NCBI RefSeq assembly: GCF_016793705.1
Contig: NZ_JAEULO010000057.1
Span: 1-49,063, forward strand
Source: Tabrizicola sp.
Lineage (GTDB): Bacteria > Pseudomonadota > Alphaproteobacteria > Rhodobacterales > Rhodobacteraceae
Reading direction: 5' to 3'
DNA: 49,063 nucleotides
How positions within the stretch are numbered: position 1 is the stretch's first letter; each line of letters starts with the position of its first letter. The notes under the pieces are model-generated. The model was not told the origin of the DNA. It searched no databases and was given only the letters and a program-made list of their open reading frames with translations. A program made the translations under genes and the position numbers. Positions 34,513-42,295 of this stretch are shown here, in pieces.

Positions 34513-35442
34513 ATGGCAGCCGCAGGAACAGTCCGGTCGCTGGTGGCGCTGGCCGCCTGCCTTGTGCTTGCCGCCTGTCTGGGCACGGGCACGGTGCTGC
34601 CCCCCTCGGCACCGGTGCCCGTCGTCCCGACCGAGCCGACGGCGAAGAGTGCGGCCGCCGCGATCTATTATGCGCAGGTTCAGCAGGTGTTGCTCGCCCA
34701 AGGGATGCTGCGGACGGACGGCGGCGAGGGGATCCCGGTCAGCACCCGGACCCTGACCGACAACTTCATGCGCATCGCGCTTTACGACGAATACCGCCGC
34801 GGCTCGGGCGGGTTCGTGCGCGAGGAAACCGAAAGCCGTCTTCGTCGCTGGGAGGTTCCGGTCCGCGTCGGCATCCGCTTCGGCCCAAGCGTGCCGCCCG
34901 ACCGACAGGCCACCGACCGCGCCCGGATCGGCAGTTTCGTGGCGCGGCTGGCGCAGATCACCGGGCATCCGATGGCGGTGGACGACCGCAACCCCAACTT
35001 CTTCGTCTATGTCGTGTCGGAGGACGAACGCGAGGCGCTGGGGCCGGTGGTCCATGCCGCCCTGCCCGGCCTGTCCCCGTCGGACGTCGCCGGGATCACC
35101 CAGATGCCCAGGTCGACCTACTGCCTGGTCTATGCGATGGCCGAGGGCAATTCCGGCGCCTACACCCGCGCCTTCGCGGTGATCCGGTCCGAGCACCCCG
35201 ACCTCTTGCGCCTGTCCTGCCTGCACGAGGAAATGACGCAAGGCCTTGGCCTGCCGAACGATTCCCCGCGCGCGAGGCCCTCGATCTTCAACGACGACGA
35301 GGAATTCGCGTTGCTGACAGATCAGGACGAGATGCTTCTGCGCATCCTTTACAGCCGCGAGTTGCGCCCCGGCATGACGGCGGCCGAAGCGCAACCCATC
35401 GTCGAATCCCTTGCACGCCGGATGACCGGCGGCGACAGTTGA
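34513..35442 (+). CDS. DUF2927 lipoprotein
   Basis: 309 aa. Lipoprotein signal with lipobox LAAC (C22), then a Pro-rich linker and a DUF2927 domain whose hallmark CLHEEMTQGLGLPND lies near residues 237-251. The HEEMTQ motif resembles a metalloprotease helix, but the family has no proven activity. Because C22 is followed by LG, not Asp, outer-membrane sorting is possible. It brings a periplasmic component into an operon of cytoplasmic and inner-membrane proteins. Confidence 0.88.
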   Translation: MAAAGTVRSLVALAACLVLAACLGTGTVLPPSAPVPVVPTEPTAKSAAAAIYYAQVQQVLLAQGMLRTDGGEGIPVSTRTLTDNFMRIALYDEYRRGSGGFVREETESRLRRWEVPVRVGIRFGPSVPPDRQATDRARIGSFVARLAQITGHPMAVDDRNPNFFVYVVSEDEREALGPVVHAALPGLSPSDVAGITQMPRSTYCLVYAMAEGNSGAYTRAFAVIRSEHPDLLRLSCLHEEMTQGLGLPNDSPRARPSIFNDDEEFALLTDQDEMLLRILYSRELRPGMTAAEAQPIVESLARRMTGGDS

Positions 35443-35460
35443 ACCCAAACGGAGGGTGCC

Positions 35461-36561
35461 ATGGTCTTCGATTTCCTCAAGGGCGAATTCATCGACGTCA
35501 TTTCCTGGCTCGATGACACGCGCGACACGATGGTCTGGCGTTTCGACCGGCGCGGGCAGGCGATCAAGTATGGCGCGAAGCTGACAGTGCGCGAAGGCCA
35601 GGCGGCGGTCTTCATCCATGAGGGGCAACTTGCGGACGTGTTCAGCCCCGGTCTCTACATGCTGGAGACGAACAACATGCCGGTGCTGACCACGCTGCAG
35701 CACTGGGACCACGGCTTCCAGTCGCCGTTCAAGTCCGAGGTCTATTTCGTCAACACCACCCGGTTCAACGACCAGAAATGGGGCACCAAGAACCCGATCA
35801 TGGCCCGCGACCCGGAATTCGGCCCGGTCCGCCTGCGCGCCTTCGGGACCTATTCGATGCGCGTCTCCGATCCCGGCAAGTTCATCACCGAGATCGTTGG
35901 TACCGATGGTGAGTTCACCGCGGACGAGATCAGCTTCCAGATCCGCAACATCATCGTGCAGGAAGCCTCGCAGGTGCTGGCGAAGTCCGGCATCCCGGTA
36001 CTGGACATGGCGGGGAACCTCTCGGACCTGGGCAAGATCATCGCCAATGCGATTGCGCCGAAAGTGGCGGAGTACGGCCTTTCCATCCCGGAATTCTACA
36101 TCGAGAACATCAGCCTGCCGGAAGAGGTGGAGAAGGCCCTGGACAAGCGCACTTCCATGGGCGTGGTGGGCGACCTGAACCGCTACATGCAGTACAATGC
36201 CGCCGAGAGCCTGTCGCAACCGGGCGGCGCCATGGGGTCCGCCATGGGGGCCGGGATGGGCATGGGCATGGGCGCGAGCATGGCTCAGAACATGGGGCCA
36301 TGGGGCACGCAGCCCGGAGCTGCCGCAGCGCCTCCGCCCCCTCCGCCACCACCTGCGGGCAGGCAATGGCACCTGGCGGTGGACGGTGCAACCTCGGGGC
36401 CGTTCGGCGAGGGGGATCTGGTGAAGGCCGCCGCCGAGGGCCGCCTGACCCGCGCGACGATGGTCTGGAGTCCCGGCCAGGACGGCTGGAAGATGGCCGC
36501 CGAGACCGAGCTTGCCCGGCTTCTGGACCAGGTTCCGCCGCCCCCGCCACCGAAACCCTGA
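35461..36561 (+). CDS. SPFH (band-7-like) protein with C-terminal GYF_2 domain
   Basis: 366 aa. N-terminal SPFH domain of the YdjI type ('WRFDRRGQAIKYGAKLTVRE' at ~27-46, EVYFVNTTRFNDQKWGT, then TYSMRVSDPGKFI) with no membrane span of its own. A Gly/Met-rich stretch (~259-280) and eight prolines lead to a GYF_2 domain (WHLAVDGATSGPFGEGDL) and a second proline run at the C-terminus. SPFH proteins form membrane scaffolds; the GYF domain binds proline-rich partners, possibly its own or a neighbour's tail. 3 nt before the zinc-ribbon gene. Confidence 0.92.
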   Translation: MVFDFLKGEFIDVISWLDDTRDTMVWRFDRRGQAIKYGAKLTVREGQAAVFIHEGQLADVFSPGLYMLETNNMPVLTTLQHWDHGFQSPFKSEVYFVNTTRFNDQKWGTKNPIMARDPEFGPVRLRAFGTYSMRVSDPGKFITEIVGTDGEFTADEISFQIRNIIVQEASQVLAKSGIPVLDMAGNLSDLGKIIANAIAPKVAEYGLSIPEFYIENISLPEEVEKALDKRTSMGVVGDLNRYMQYNAAESLSQPGGAMGSAMGAGMGMGMGASMAQNMGPWGTQPGAAAAPPPPPPPPAGRQWHLAVDGATSGPFGEGDLVKAAAEGRLTRATMVWSPGQDGWKMAAETELARLLDQVPPPPPPKP

Positions 36562-36564
36562 GTC

Positions 36565-37701
36565 ATGCCGCAGGACGAATTCCGTTGGCCCTGCGCCCAG
36601 TGCGGCGCGCAACTGCGCTATGCGCCGGGCCAGACCCATCTGGTTTGCGACCATTGCGGACACGAGCAGGAGATCCCGGCCGAGGCCCCGCGCACCCGCG
36701 CGCGCGCCCTGCAAGAGCTTGATCTGGCAAAAGGATTGCGCGACGACCTGCCCAGCGGCGACATGGTCGAGGTGCGCACAAGCTCTTGCCCGAACTGCGG
36801 GGCGAAGGTGGAAATCGGGGGGGCGACCCATGCCACCGCCTGCCCGTTCTGCGACACGCCCGTGGTCCTCGACACCGGCAGCGAGCGTCATATCAAGCCG
36901 CAGGCGCTGGTACCCTTCGTCCTGTCCGAAGCCGAGGCCCGCAAGGCGATGGTGGCCTGGATGGGCAGCCTGTGGTTCGCGCCGGGAACCCTGCTGGAAT
37001 ACGCCCGCAAGGGTCGCGCGCTGAATGGGGTCTACGTCCCGTTCTGGACTTTCGACGCCGCGACCTCCAGCCGCTATTCGGGCGAGCGGGGCGAATATTA
37101 CTATGAGACGCGGACGGTCAGCGTCCGGGTCAACGGGCGGACGGAGCAACGGCAGGAGCAGGTGCGCCGCACGCGCTGGTATTCGACATCGGGCCGGGTC
37201 GCGCGGGATTTCGATGACGTGCTTGTCATGGCCTCGCGCAGTTTGCCGACAAGGCTGGGCAACGAGCTGACGCCCTGGGACCTGAGTGCGCTGACCCCCT
37301 ACAACCCTGAATTTCTTGCCGGATTCCAGGCCGAGGGTTACACGGTCAACCTTGCCGCTGGCCATGACGAGGCGCAGGACCGGATGTCGGCCGTGATCCT
37401 GCAGGACGTCCGCCACGACATCGGCGGGGACGAGCAGCGGGTTCATGACGTCGATACCGACTGGTCGGACGAGACCTTCAAGCACATCCTCTTGCCGGTC
37501 TGGATGGCGGCCTACAGATACGGCGGAAAAAGCTATCGCTTTCTGGTCAACGGCCAGACCGGCGAGGTGCAGGGCGAGCGGCCGTGGTCGGTCTGGAAGA
37601 TCGCCAGTGCGGCAATTCTCGTGGTTCTTCTTGTGCTTGGCGCCATCTACCTTGCGGACCTCGAAGCCGTGGGGCTGTCAGAGCCGGACTGGATGAACTA
37701 G
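36565..37701 (+). CDS. Double zinc-ribbon membrane protein (YdjG-like)
   Basis: 378 aa. Two treble-cysteine ribbons: C10-x2-C13...C28-x2-C31 and C75-x2-C78...C93-x2-C96. Then a ~240-residue domain with GVYVPFWTFDA and ILLPVWMAAYRYGGKSYRFL, and a C-terminal span (~346-366). Such proteins are often mislabelled as primosomal N'-like helicases, but no helicase motif is present. In Bacillus ydjFGHI a zinc-ribbon protein (YdjG) works with an SPFH protein (YdjI) and PspA, which fits this pairing. The stop shares CTAG with the convergent next gene. Confidence 0.9.
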   Translation: MPQDEFRWPCAQCGAQLRYAPGQTHLVCDHCGHEQEIPAEAPRTRARALQELDLAKGLRDDLPSGDMVEVRTSSCPNCGAKVEIGGATHATACPFCDTPVVLDTGSERHIKPQALVPFVLSEAEARKAMVAWMGSLWFAPGTLLEYARKGRALNGVYVPFWTFDAATSSRYSGERGEYYYETRTVSVRVNGRTEQRQEQVRRTRWYSTSGRVARDFDDVLVMASRSLPTRLGNELTPWDLSALTPYNPEFLAGFQAEGYTVNLAAGHDEAQDRMSAVILQDVRHDIGGDEQRVHDVDTDWSDETFKHILLPVWMAAYRYGGKSYRFLVNGQTGEVQGERPWSVWKIASAAILVVLLVLGAIYLADLEAVGLSEPDWMN

Positions 37702-37883
37702 CGCCCGCGCTGGAAGAACAGCATCCAGCCGGCATAGACTCCGGCGGCCAGGAACAGGAGGCCCCAGAAGGGCGAGCCTATCCAGAGAAACTCGGCCAGG
37801 CCCCAGCCGATCGGCAGCAGCGCGGTCACCCAGCGCACCCAGGCGTGGCGGAAAAACGGGTCGTTCGGATCGAGAAACTTCAT
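37698..37883 (-). CDS. Small two-span membrane protein
   Basis: 61 aa: MKFLDPNDPFFRHAWVRW, then two hydrophobic segments (WVTALLPIGWGLAEFLW and FWGLLFLAAGVYAGWMLFF) and a basic end QRGR. The start ATG 37883 is preferred to longer readings because the FLDPNDPFFR beginning looks like a true N-terminus. Common as an orphan in Rhodobacterales; no function known. Convergent with the zinc-ribbon gene, sharing four bases at the stops. Confidence 0.75.
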   Translation of the reverse strand: MKFLDPNDPFFRHAWVRWVTALLPIGWGLAEFLWIGSPFWGLLFLAAGVYAGWMLFFQRGR

Positions 37884-37932
37884 GCCTTCGGCCCCCGTTC
37901 GTGGCATCCTGCCCGCAAAGAGGGAGGCCCAC

Positions 37933-38250
37933 ATGCCCAAGATTGTCAAGGATTTCCAAGGACAAACCGTCATTACTACCTTCGAGACCACCCCCGCCAT
38001 GGCGTTTGACCTGGTCGAGGCGCTGGAAGATGCCTACCGCGACTGCATCAGCCGCCAGCCGGGCTTCGTCGCGGCGGGGCTGCACATGAATGACGCCAGG
38101 ACGCGGGTGTGCAACTACTCGCAGTGGAAGCGGCGCGAAGACTATCAGGCGATGCTGCGGACGCCCGAGATGCGGGAGCGGAACCGGCGCATCAACGAGC
38201 TGTGCCGGGGGTTCGAGCCGGTGATGTACGAGGTGCTGGGGGTGTTCTGA
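37933..38250 (+). CDS. ABM-fold (antibiotic biosynthesis monooxygenase-like) small protein
   Basis: 105 aa. MPKIVKDFQGQTVITTFE, AYRDCISRQPGFVAAGLHMN and RVCNYSQWKRREDYQAML follow the ABM pattern of a dimeric alpha+beta barrel. GAGGGAGG precedes ATG 37933. Sits beside hmuV, so a heme-related role (IsdG-like breakdown) is possible, but catalytic residues are not evident. Confidence 0.8.
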   Translation: MPKIVKDFQGQTVITTFETTPAMAFDLVEALEDAYRDCISRQPGFVAAGLHMNDARTRVCNYSQWKRREDYQAMLRTPEMRERNRRINELCRGFEPVMYEVLGVF

Positions 38251-38326
38251 CGGCGGGCAATCGCAGGACGCGCGGTCGCGCCGCTCGGGATTTTCGCATG
38301 AAGCGGGACCTTGCGCGCTTTGGACG

Positions 38327-39142
38327 CTATGACTGAAGCGCGTTGCGACCCGATGACCCCGCCCCTCCCGGACCGCAGTTCTGCGGCAAGAGCCAGGGGC
38401 CGGAGGACGGCACCCGGTCCAGGATGACCGCGCATCCATAGGCCCGTTCCAGCAAGGGCTCGGTCATCACATCCTCTGGCGGGCCGAGAGCGGCAAGCTG
38501 GCCATCGACCAGGAACGCCATGCGCTCCGCGAACATCGCCGAGAGGTTCAGGTCGTGCATGATCGCCAGCACGCCCCCCCCCGCATCGGCGAAACTGCGG
38601 GCCAGTTGCATCACCTTCAGCTGGTGGCCGAGGTCGAGGCTGGCGACGGGTTCGTCCAGCATCAGCCAGCGCGGGCCATCTGGGCCGACCGGCTCCCACA
38701 CTTGCGCAAGCGCGCGGGCGAGATGGCCGCGCTGGCGTTCGCCGCCGGAGAGGGTGCGGAAGTCATCGCCCTCGCGGCCCTGGAGGCCCACGGCGGAAAG
38801 GGCAAGGTGGTCGACCTCGGGGCGGGCGGCGAAATCCCCGGCCTCGCGGCCCATGGCAACGACCTCGGCCAGCGTGAAGGAAAAGGCGACGTCGGTATCC
38901 TGCGGCAGAACGGCGCGCTGCCGGGCAAGGGCTTGCGGGCGTCCCCCGCCGATCTCGTGGCCGTTCAGGCTGAGGGTGCCCCGCGCCGGGACTTCCTCGA
39001 GCACGGCTTTCAGCAGCGTGCTTTTTCCCGCGCCGTTCGCACCGCAGATCGCCAGCAACTCGCCCGGACGCGCGCTGAGCGTCACGTTCTCCAGCACGGT
39101 GCGCCGTCCGAGACGGACGGAGAGGTTGCGGATCACCAGCAT
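38327..39142 (-). CDS. hmuV: Heme ABC transporter ATP-binding protein
   Basis: 271 aa. Walker A GANGAGKST at 34-42, signature LSGGERQR at ~130, Walker B RWLMLDEPVASLD and switch His in IMHDLNLS. Standard HmuV: powers heme import through HmuU. Start 1 nt after the hmuU stop. Last gene of hmuSTUV. A proline/glycine/serine-rich tail ends the protein. Confidence 0.95.
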   Translation of the reverse strand: MLVIRNLSVRLGRRTVLENVTLSARPGELLAICGANGAGKSTLLKAVLEEVPARGTLSLNGHEIGGGRPQALARQRAVLPQDTDVAFSFTLAEVVAMGREAGDFAARPEVDHLALSAVGLQGREGDDFRTLSGGERQRGHLARALAQVWEPVGPDGPRWLMLDEPVASLDLGHQLKVMQLARSFADAGGGVLAIMHDLNLSAMFAERMAFLVDGQLAALGPPEDVMTEPLLERAYGCAVILDRVPSSGPWLLPQNCGPGGAGSSGRNALQS

Positions 39143-39143
39143 C

Positions 39144-40202
39144 CTAGCGCCCGCGCAAAAGGCTGTTGTGCAGAAGCATCCACAGGAAGACCGGCGCACC
39201 AAAGAGCGCGGTCAGGATGCCGATGGGCAGTTCCGCCGGGGCGACGATGGTGCGCGAGACGACATCGGCGAGGACAAGGAGACCCGCGCCGAGAAGTGCT
39301 GCATGGGGGATCAGGCGGCGGTGGTCCGGCCCCTGCGCCTGGCGGAGGAGATGCGGAACGACGAGGCCGACGAAGCCGATGCCGCCCGACACCGCCACGG
39401 CGGCCCCGGTTCCGGCAGCGGCGCAAAGGATGGCGAGACGCTTCAGGCGCTGCACATCGACGCCCATATGGGCGGCCTGTGCCTCGCCCAGCGCCAGCGC
39501 ATTCAGCCCGCGCGCAAGGCGCGGGGCGACGGCCAGCGTGACCCCGATCAGCGGCAGGGTGACGGCAAGCTTGGTCCAGGTGGCCCCGGCCAGCGAGCCC
39601 ATGCTCCAGAAGGTCAGGTCGCGCAGCTGGCGGTCGTCGGCGACATAGGTCAGCACCCCGGTCGCGGCCCCGGCAAGGGCGGACAGCGCGATCCCGGCCA
39701 AGAGCATCAGCGCGACATCGGTCCGCTTGCCGCTGGTGGCGATGCGGTAGAGGAGAAGGGTGGCGATCCAGCCGCCGAAGCCCGCCGCAAGCGAGACCAG
39801 CGAGGGACCGAGGCCACTGGCGATCCCGATGGGAAGCAGGCCGCCGAGGACGATGGCCAGGACCGCTCCTAGCCCCGCGCCCGCACTGACGCCAACAATG
39901 CCGGGATCGGCCAGCGGGTTGCGGAAGAGGCCTTGCAGCAGAGTGCCGCAGACCGCCAGCGCCGCGCCGACCGCAAGGCCAAGCGCGAGACGCGGCAGGC
40001 GGATGTCGTAAAGCACCACCTGGTCGCGAGGGGAAAGGCCTTCGCCAAGGAACGCTGCAAGGAGGTCGGTGAGCCCGAGGCCCGCCGCGCCGCTGGTCAG
40101 CGAGATGAGCGAGGCGGCGAAGACGAAGAGGGTCAGCACCAGGCTGACCATCGCCCGGCTGGGGCGGCGGTCGGGGACAAGGGGGCGGGTGAGCGAGAGC
40201 AT
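39144..40202 (-). CDS. hmuU: Heme ABC transporter permease (FecCD family)
   Basis: 352 aa, about ten spans. 'RLPRLALGLAVGAALAVCGT' and LLQGLFRNPLADPGIVGVSAGA are FecCD permease signatures, GFVGLVVPHLLR the coupling region for HmuV. Inner membrane. 3 nt after hmuT. Confidence 0.95.
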   Translation of the reverse strand: MLSLTRPLVPDRRPSRAMVSLVLTLFVFAASLISLTSGAAGLGLTDLLAAFLGEGLSPRDQVVLYDIRLPRLALGLAVGAALAVCGTLLQGLFRNPLADPGIVGVSAGAGLGAVLAIVLGGLLPIGIASGLGPSLVSLAAGFGGWIATLLLYRIATSGKRTDVALMLLAGIALSALAGAATGVLTYVADDRQLRDLTFWSMGSLAGATWTKLAVTLPLIGVTLAVAPRLARGLNALALGEAQAAHMGVDVQRLKRLAILCAAAGTGAAVAVSGGIGFVGLVVPHLLRQAQGPDHRRLIPHAALLGAGLLVLADVVSRTIVAPAELPIGILTALFGAPVFLWMLLHNSLLRGR

Positions 40203-40205
40203 GAC

Positions 40206-41042
40206 CTAGCCTTGGCTGCCATAGAGCGCGGCATGGAGCGCGTCGGCGGCTTCCGGCGTGCGGGGGCCGAAGCCCAGAAGCAGCATCCCGTCCATGCGGA
40301 TGATCGTGCCGGTCTGGGCCGCCGGGGTCTGCGAGAGAGCAGGTTGCGACAGGATGTCGGCGTCGGCGATGGAGAGATCGCCCTCACGGTCCATCATCAG
40401 GATCGCGTCGGGTTTGGCGGCGAGGACGGCCTCGTCGGTCATCGGCTTGTAGCCCTGGAACCCGGTCGCGGCGTTGACGCCCCCGGCGAGGCGGATGATG
40501 CCTTCGGCCTCGGTCCCCTCGCCCCCGGCCATCACCCCGCCGCCCTGGAGCGAGAGGATGAAGAGAACGCGCTTCGGCGTTTCGATGGTGGCGGCGCGGG
40601 CCTCGGTGGCCGCAAGCTTCGTTTCGACCTCGGCGGAGAGCGCCTTGCCTTCGGCGGGCAGGTCGAGTGCAGCGGCGACGGCCTCGATCTTGGCGGCGAT
40701 CCCGGCGGGGTCGGTGGCCTCGGGGACGAGGATGAAGGGGATGCCGGCGGCCTTCAGCACCTCCACCGCCTCGGGCGGGCCTGCGTCGCCTTCGGCGATG
40801 ATCAGCGCCGGGTCAAGCGCCAGCACGTTCTCGGGCGACAGGGCGCGGATATAGCCGACATCGGGCAGCGCCTGCACGCTCTCCGGCCCGGTCGAGGTGG
40901 TGTCGCGGGCGATCAACCGGTCTTCCGCACCCAAGGCAACGGCGATCTCGGTGACGGAACCGCCGAGAGTGATGACCCTGCTCGCGTCCTGCGCGGTGGC
41001 GGCGGAGACGAAGCAGAGGGTGACGGCAAGGGCGCGGATCAT
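40206..41042 (-). CDS. hmuT: Periplasmic heme-binding protein
   Basis: 278 aa. Signal peptide MIRALAVTLCFVSAATA|Q. Class III substrate-binding fold: RVITLGGSVTEIAVALGAED, RDTTSTGPE and LPDVGYIRALSPENVLALDP are typical of HmuT/ShuT. The short body and lack of a lipobox show a free periplasmic protein. ATG overlaps the hmuS stop (ATGA). Confidence 0.94.
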   Translation of the reverse strand: MIRALAVTLCFVSAATAQDASRVITLGGSVTEIAVALGAEDRLIARDTTSTGPESVQALPDVGYIRALSPENVLALDPALIIAEGDAGPPEAVEVLKAAGIPFILVPEATDPAGIAAKIEAVAAALDLPAEGKALSAEVETKLAATEARAATIETPKRVLFILSLQGGGVMAGGEGTEAEGIIRLAGGVNAATGFQGYKPMTDEAVLAAKPDAILMMDREGDLSIADADILSQPALSQTPAAQTGTIIRMDGMLLLGFGPRTPEAADALHAALYGSQG

Positions 41043-42076
41043 GCCAGCGCCTCTTCCAGCCGGGGCAGCGCGCGGACCAGCGCGTTCCAGGGCTCGGCGG
41101 GGGTGTCCTTGCGGTAGCCGAAGATCTGCAGGATCAGCTCGCCATCCGCCGCGAAACCCTCGACGCTGAACACGTCGCCGGTGCGGGTGGGCTTCCAGAC
41201 GGCGTAGACCTCGGCCAGATGGTCGGCGCGCAGGTGCAGGTTGAAGCGGGGATCCATGACGTTGATCCAAGGGCCCATCGGGACGATCTTCTCAATGGCG
41301 CCGCCGTGGATCTGGATGCAGCCAAGGTTGCCGACGAAGATCATCACCGCGATCTTCGCCTCGGCGGCGCGGGTGAGGGTATGGGTCACGGCCTCGGGCT
41401 GGAGCCGTTCGGCATAGGGTGAACCCGCGACGCGATAGGAGCCGAGGCGATTCATCCCCTGGTCCTTGGTCATGCCGATGAACTGGTGGGTGTCGGTCAT
41501 CCGGTCCCAGGCGGTGCGGAGCGCGGAGGCGCCGGCGCTGTCGCCCTTGGCCGGGTCTACCGGGCGGCGCGGGGACAGGTCCAGCGCGGCGGCTTGGTCG
41601 GCCAGGCGCATGTTGGCGATCAGGTCGGGCCAGAGCGCATGGTTCGACTTCGGCTTCAAGTGGATCTTGTGGACCGCGTCGCCCGCCGCGTCGAAGACCT
41701 GAAGGCTGCGCTTCGGCCCCTCTTCGCCCGGCTCCTCGACCGCGAAGGCATGGACCCAGTGCTTGCCGAAGATGCGCAGGTCGATCTCGGGGCCAAGGAT
41801 CATCGCGGCGAAGGCGCCGGTGCGGTAGTCGAGGTAGCTGCCCACCCGTTCATGCACGCAGGATTCGTTGCGGGTCAGCGCCATGACCTCGCCCAGGCGC
41901 ACCGCCCAGGGCATCAGCCGGTCGGGATCGGCCACGATGGCAGTGGCGGTCTGACCGACGAAGGCGGCGACGAGGTCGGCCTCGGTGATGCCGTGCTGGG
42001 CGGCGAAATCGCGGGCGCGGGCTTTGGGGTTTTCGGTGCGCAAAGCGCGAATCTGATCGGGGCCGGGCTTGGCCAT
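41039..42076 (-). CDS. hmuS: Hemin-degrading factor / heme chaperone
   Basis: 345 aa, two tandem HmuS/HemS domains: ALTRNESCVHERVGSY in repeat 1 and MTDTHQFIGMTKDQGMNRL with QPEAVTHTL in repeat 2, then NVMDPRFNLHLRADHL. Cytoplasmic protein receiving heme from HmuTUV; members either store, deliver or degrade it. ATG 42076 is 9 nt after AGGA; the Met two codons earlier is too close to the ribosome site. First gene of hmuSTUV, divergent from hmuR. Confidence 0.94.
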   Translation of the reverse strand: MAKPGPDQIRALRTENPKARARDFAAQHGITEADLVAAFVGQTATAIVADPDRLMPWAVRLGEVMALTRNESCVHERVGSYLDYRTGAFAAMILGPEIDLRIFGKHWVHAFAVEEPGEEGPKRSLQVFDAAGDAVHKIHLKPKSNHALWPDLIANMRLADQAAALDLSPRRPVDPAKGDSAGASALRTAWDRMTDTHQFIGMTKDQGMNRLGSYRVAGSPYAERLQPEAVTHTLTRAAEAKIAVMIFVGNLGCIQIHGGAIEKIVPMGPWINVMDPRFNLHLRADHLAEVYAVWKPTRTGDVFSVEGFAADGELILQIFGYRKDTPAEPWNALVRALPRLEEALA

Positions 42077-42171
42077 GGGCATCCATCCTGTCGGTTCGGG
42101 GACGCGCATCTCTGGCGGGAAGCTGGGGCGCGGGGCATCTCTCCGGACGCACGAAATCGCGCGGCGGATAC

Positions 42172-42228
42172 TTGACAAAAACACTCTGCGATCTTTAGAA
42201 GCCAATTCCTGACAGATCAAGTCAGAAT
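42172..42228 (+). promoter_or_regulatory. Candidate hmuR promoter and iron-responsive operator
   Basis: TTGACA (42172-42177), then 16-17 nt to TTTAGA. TTTAGAA-N5-TTC at 42194-42208 partly resembles the Irr iron control element, though with a longer centre than usual. Just downstream, ATTCCTGAC and GTCAGAAT (42205-42228) form an inverted repeat with one bulged base. Together they sit in the 220-bp divergent hmuS/hmuR region and could give iron control of both operons. Confidence 0.4.
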
Positions 42229-42295
42229 CTTCTGCCGCCAGCCCGCCGGACCCGGCATGGCCAGCCCTTCAGCAGACAAAACCCGAAGGGACACC

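Noticed and set aside
32407-37485. A 1692-codon open frame on the minus strand across the whole envelope operon
   Set aside because: It is antisense to six genes that have clear family motifs and ribosome sites. Long antisense frames are expected in high-GC DNA, and the translated sequence is rich in Arg/His/Gly with no domain.
36565-37701. Reading the zinc-ribbon protein as a primosomal protein N'/helicase
   Set aside because: Only the zinc ribbons are shared; there is no Walker A, DEAH or other helicase motif, and a C-terminal membrane span is present.
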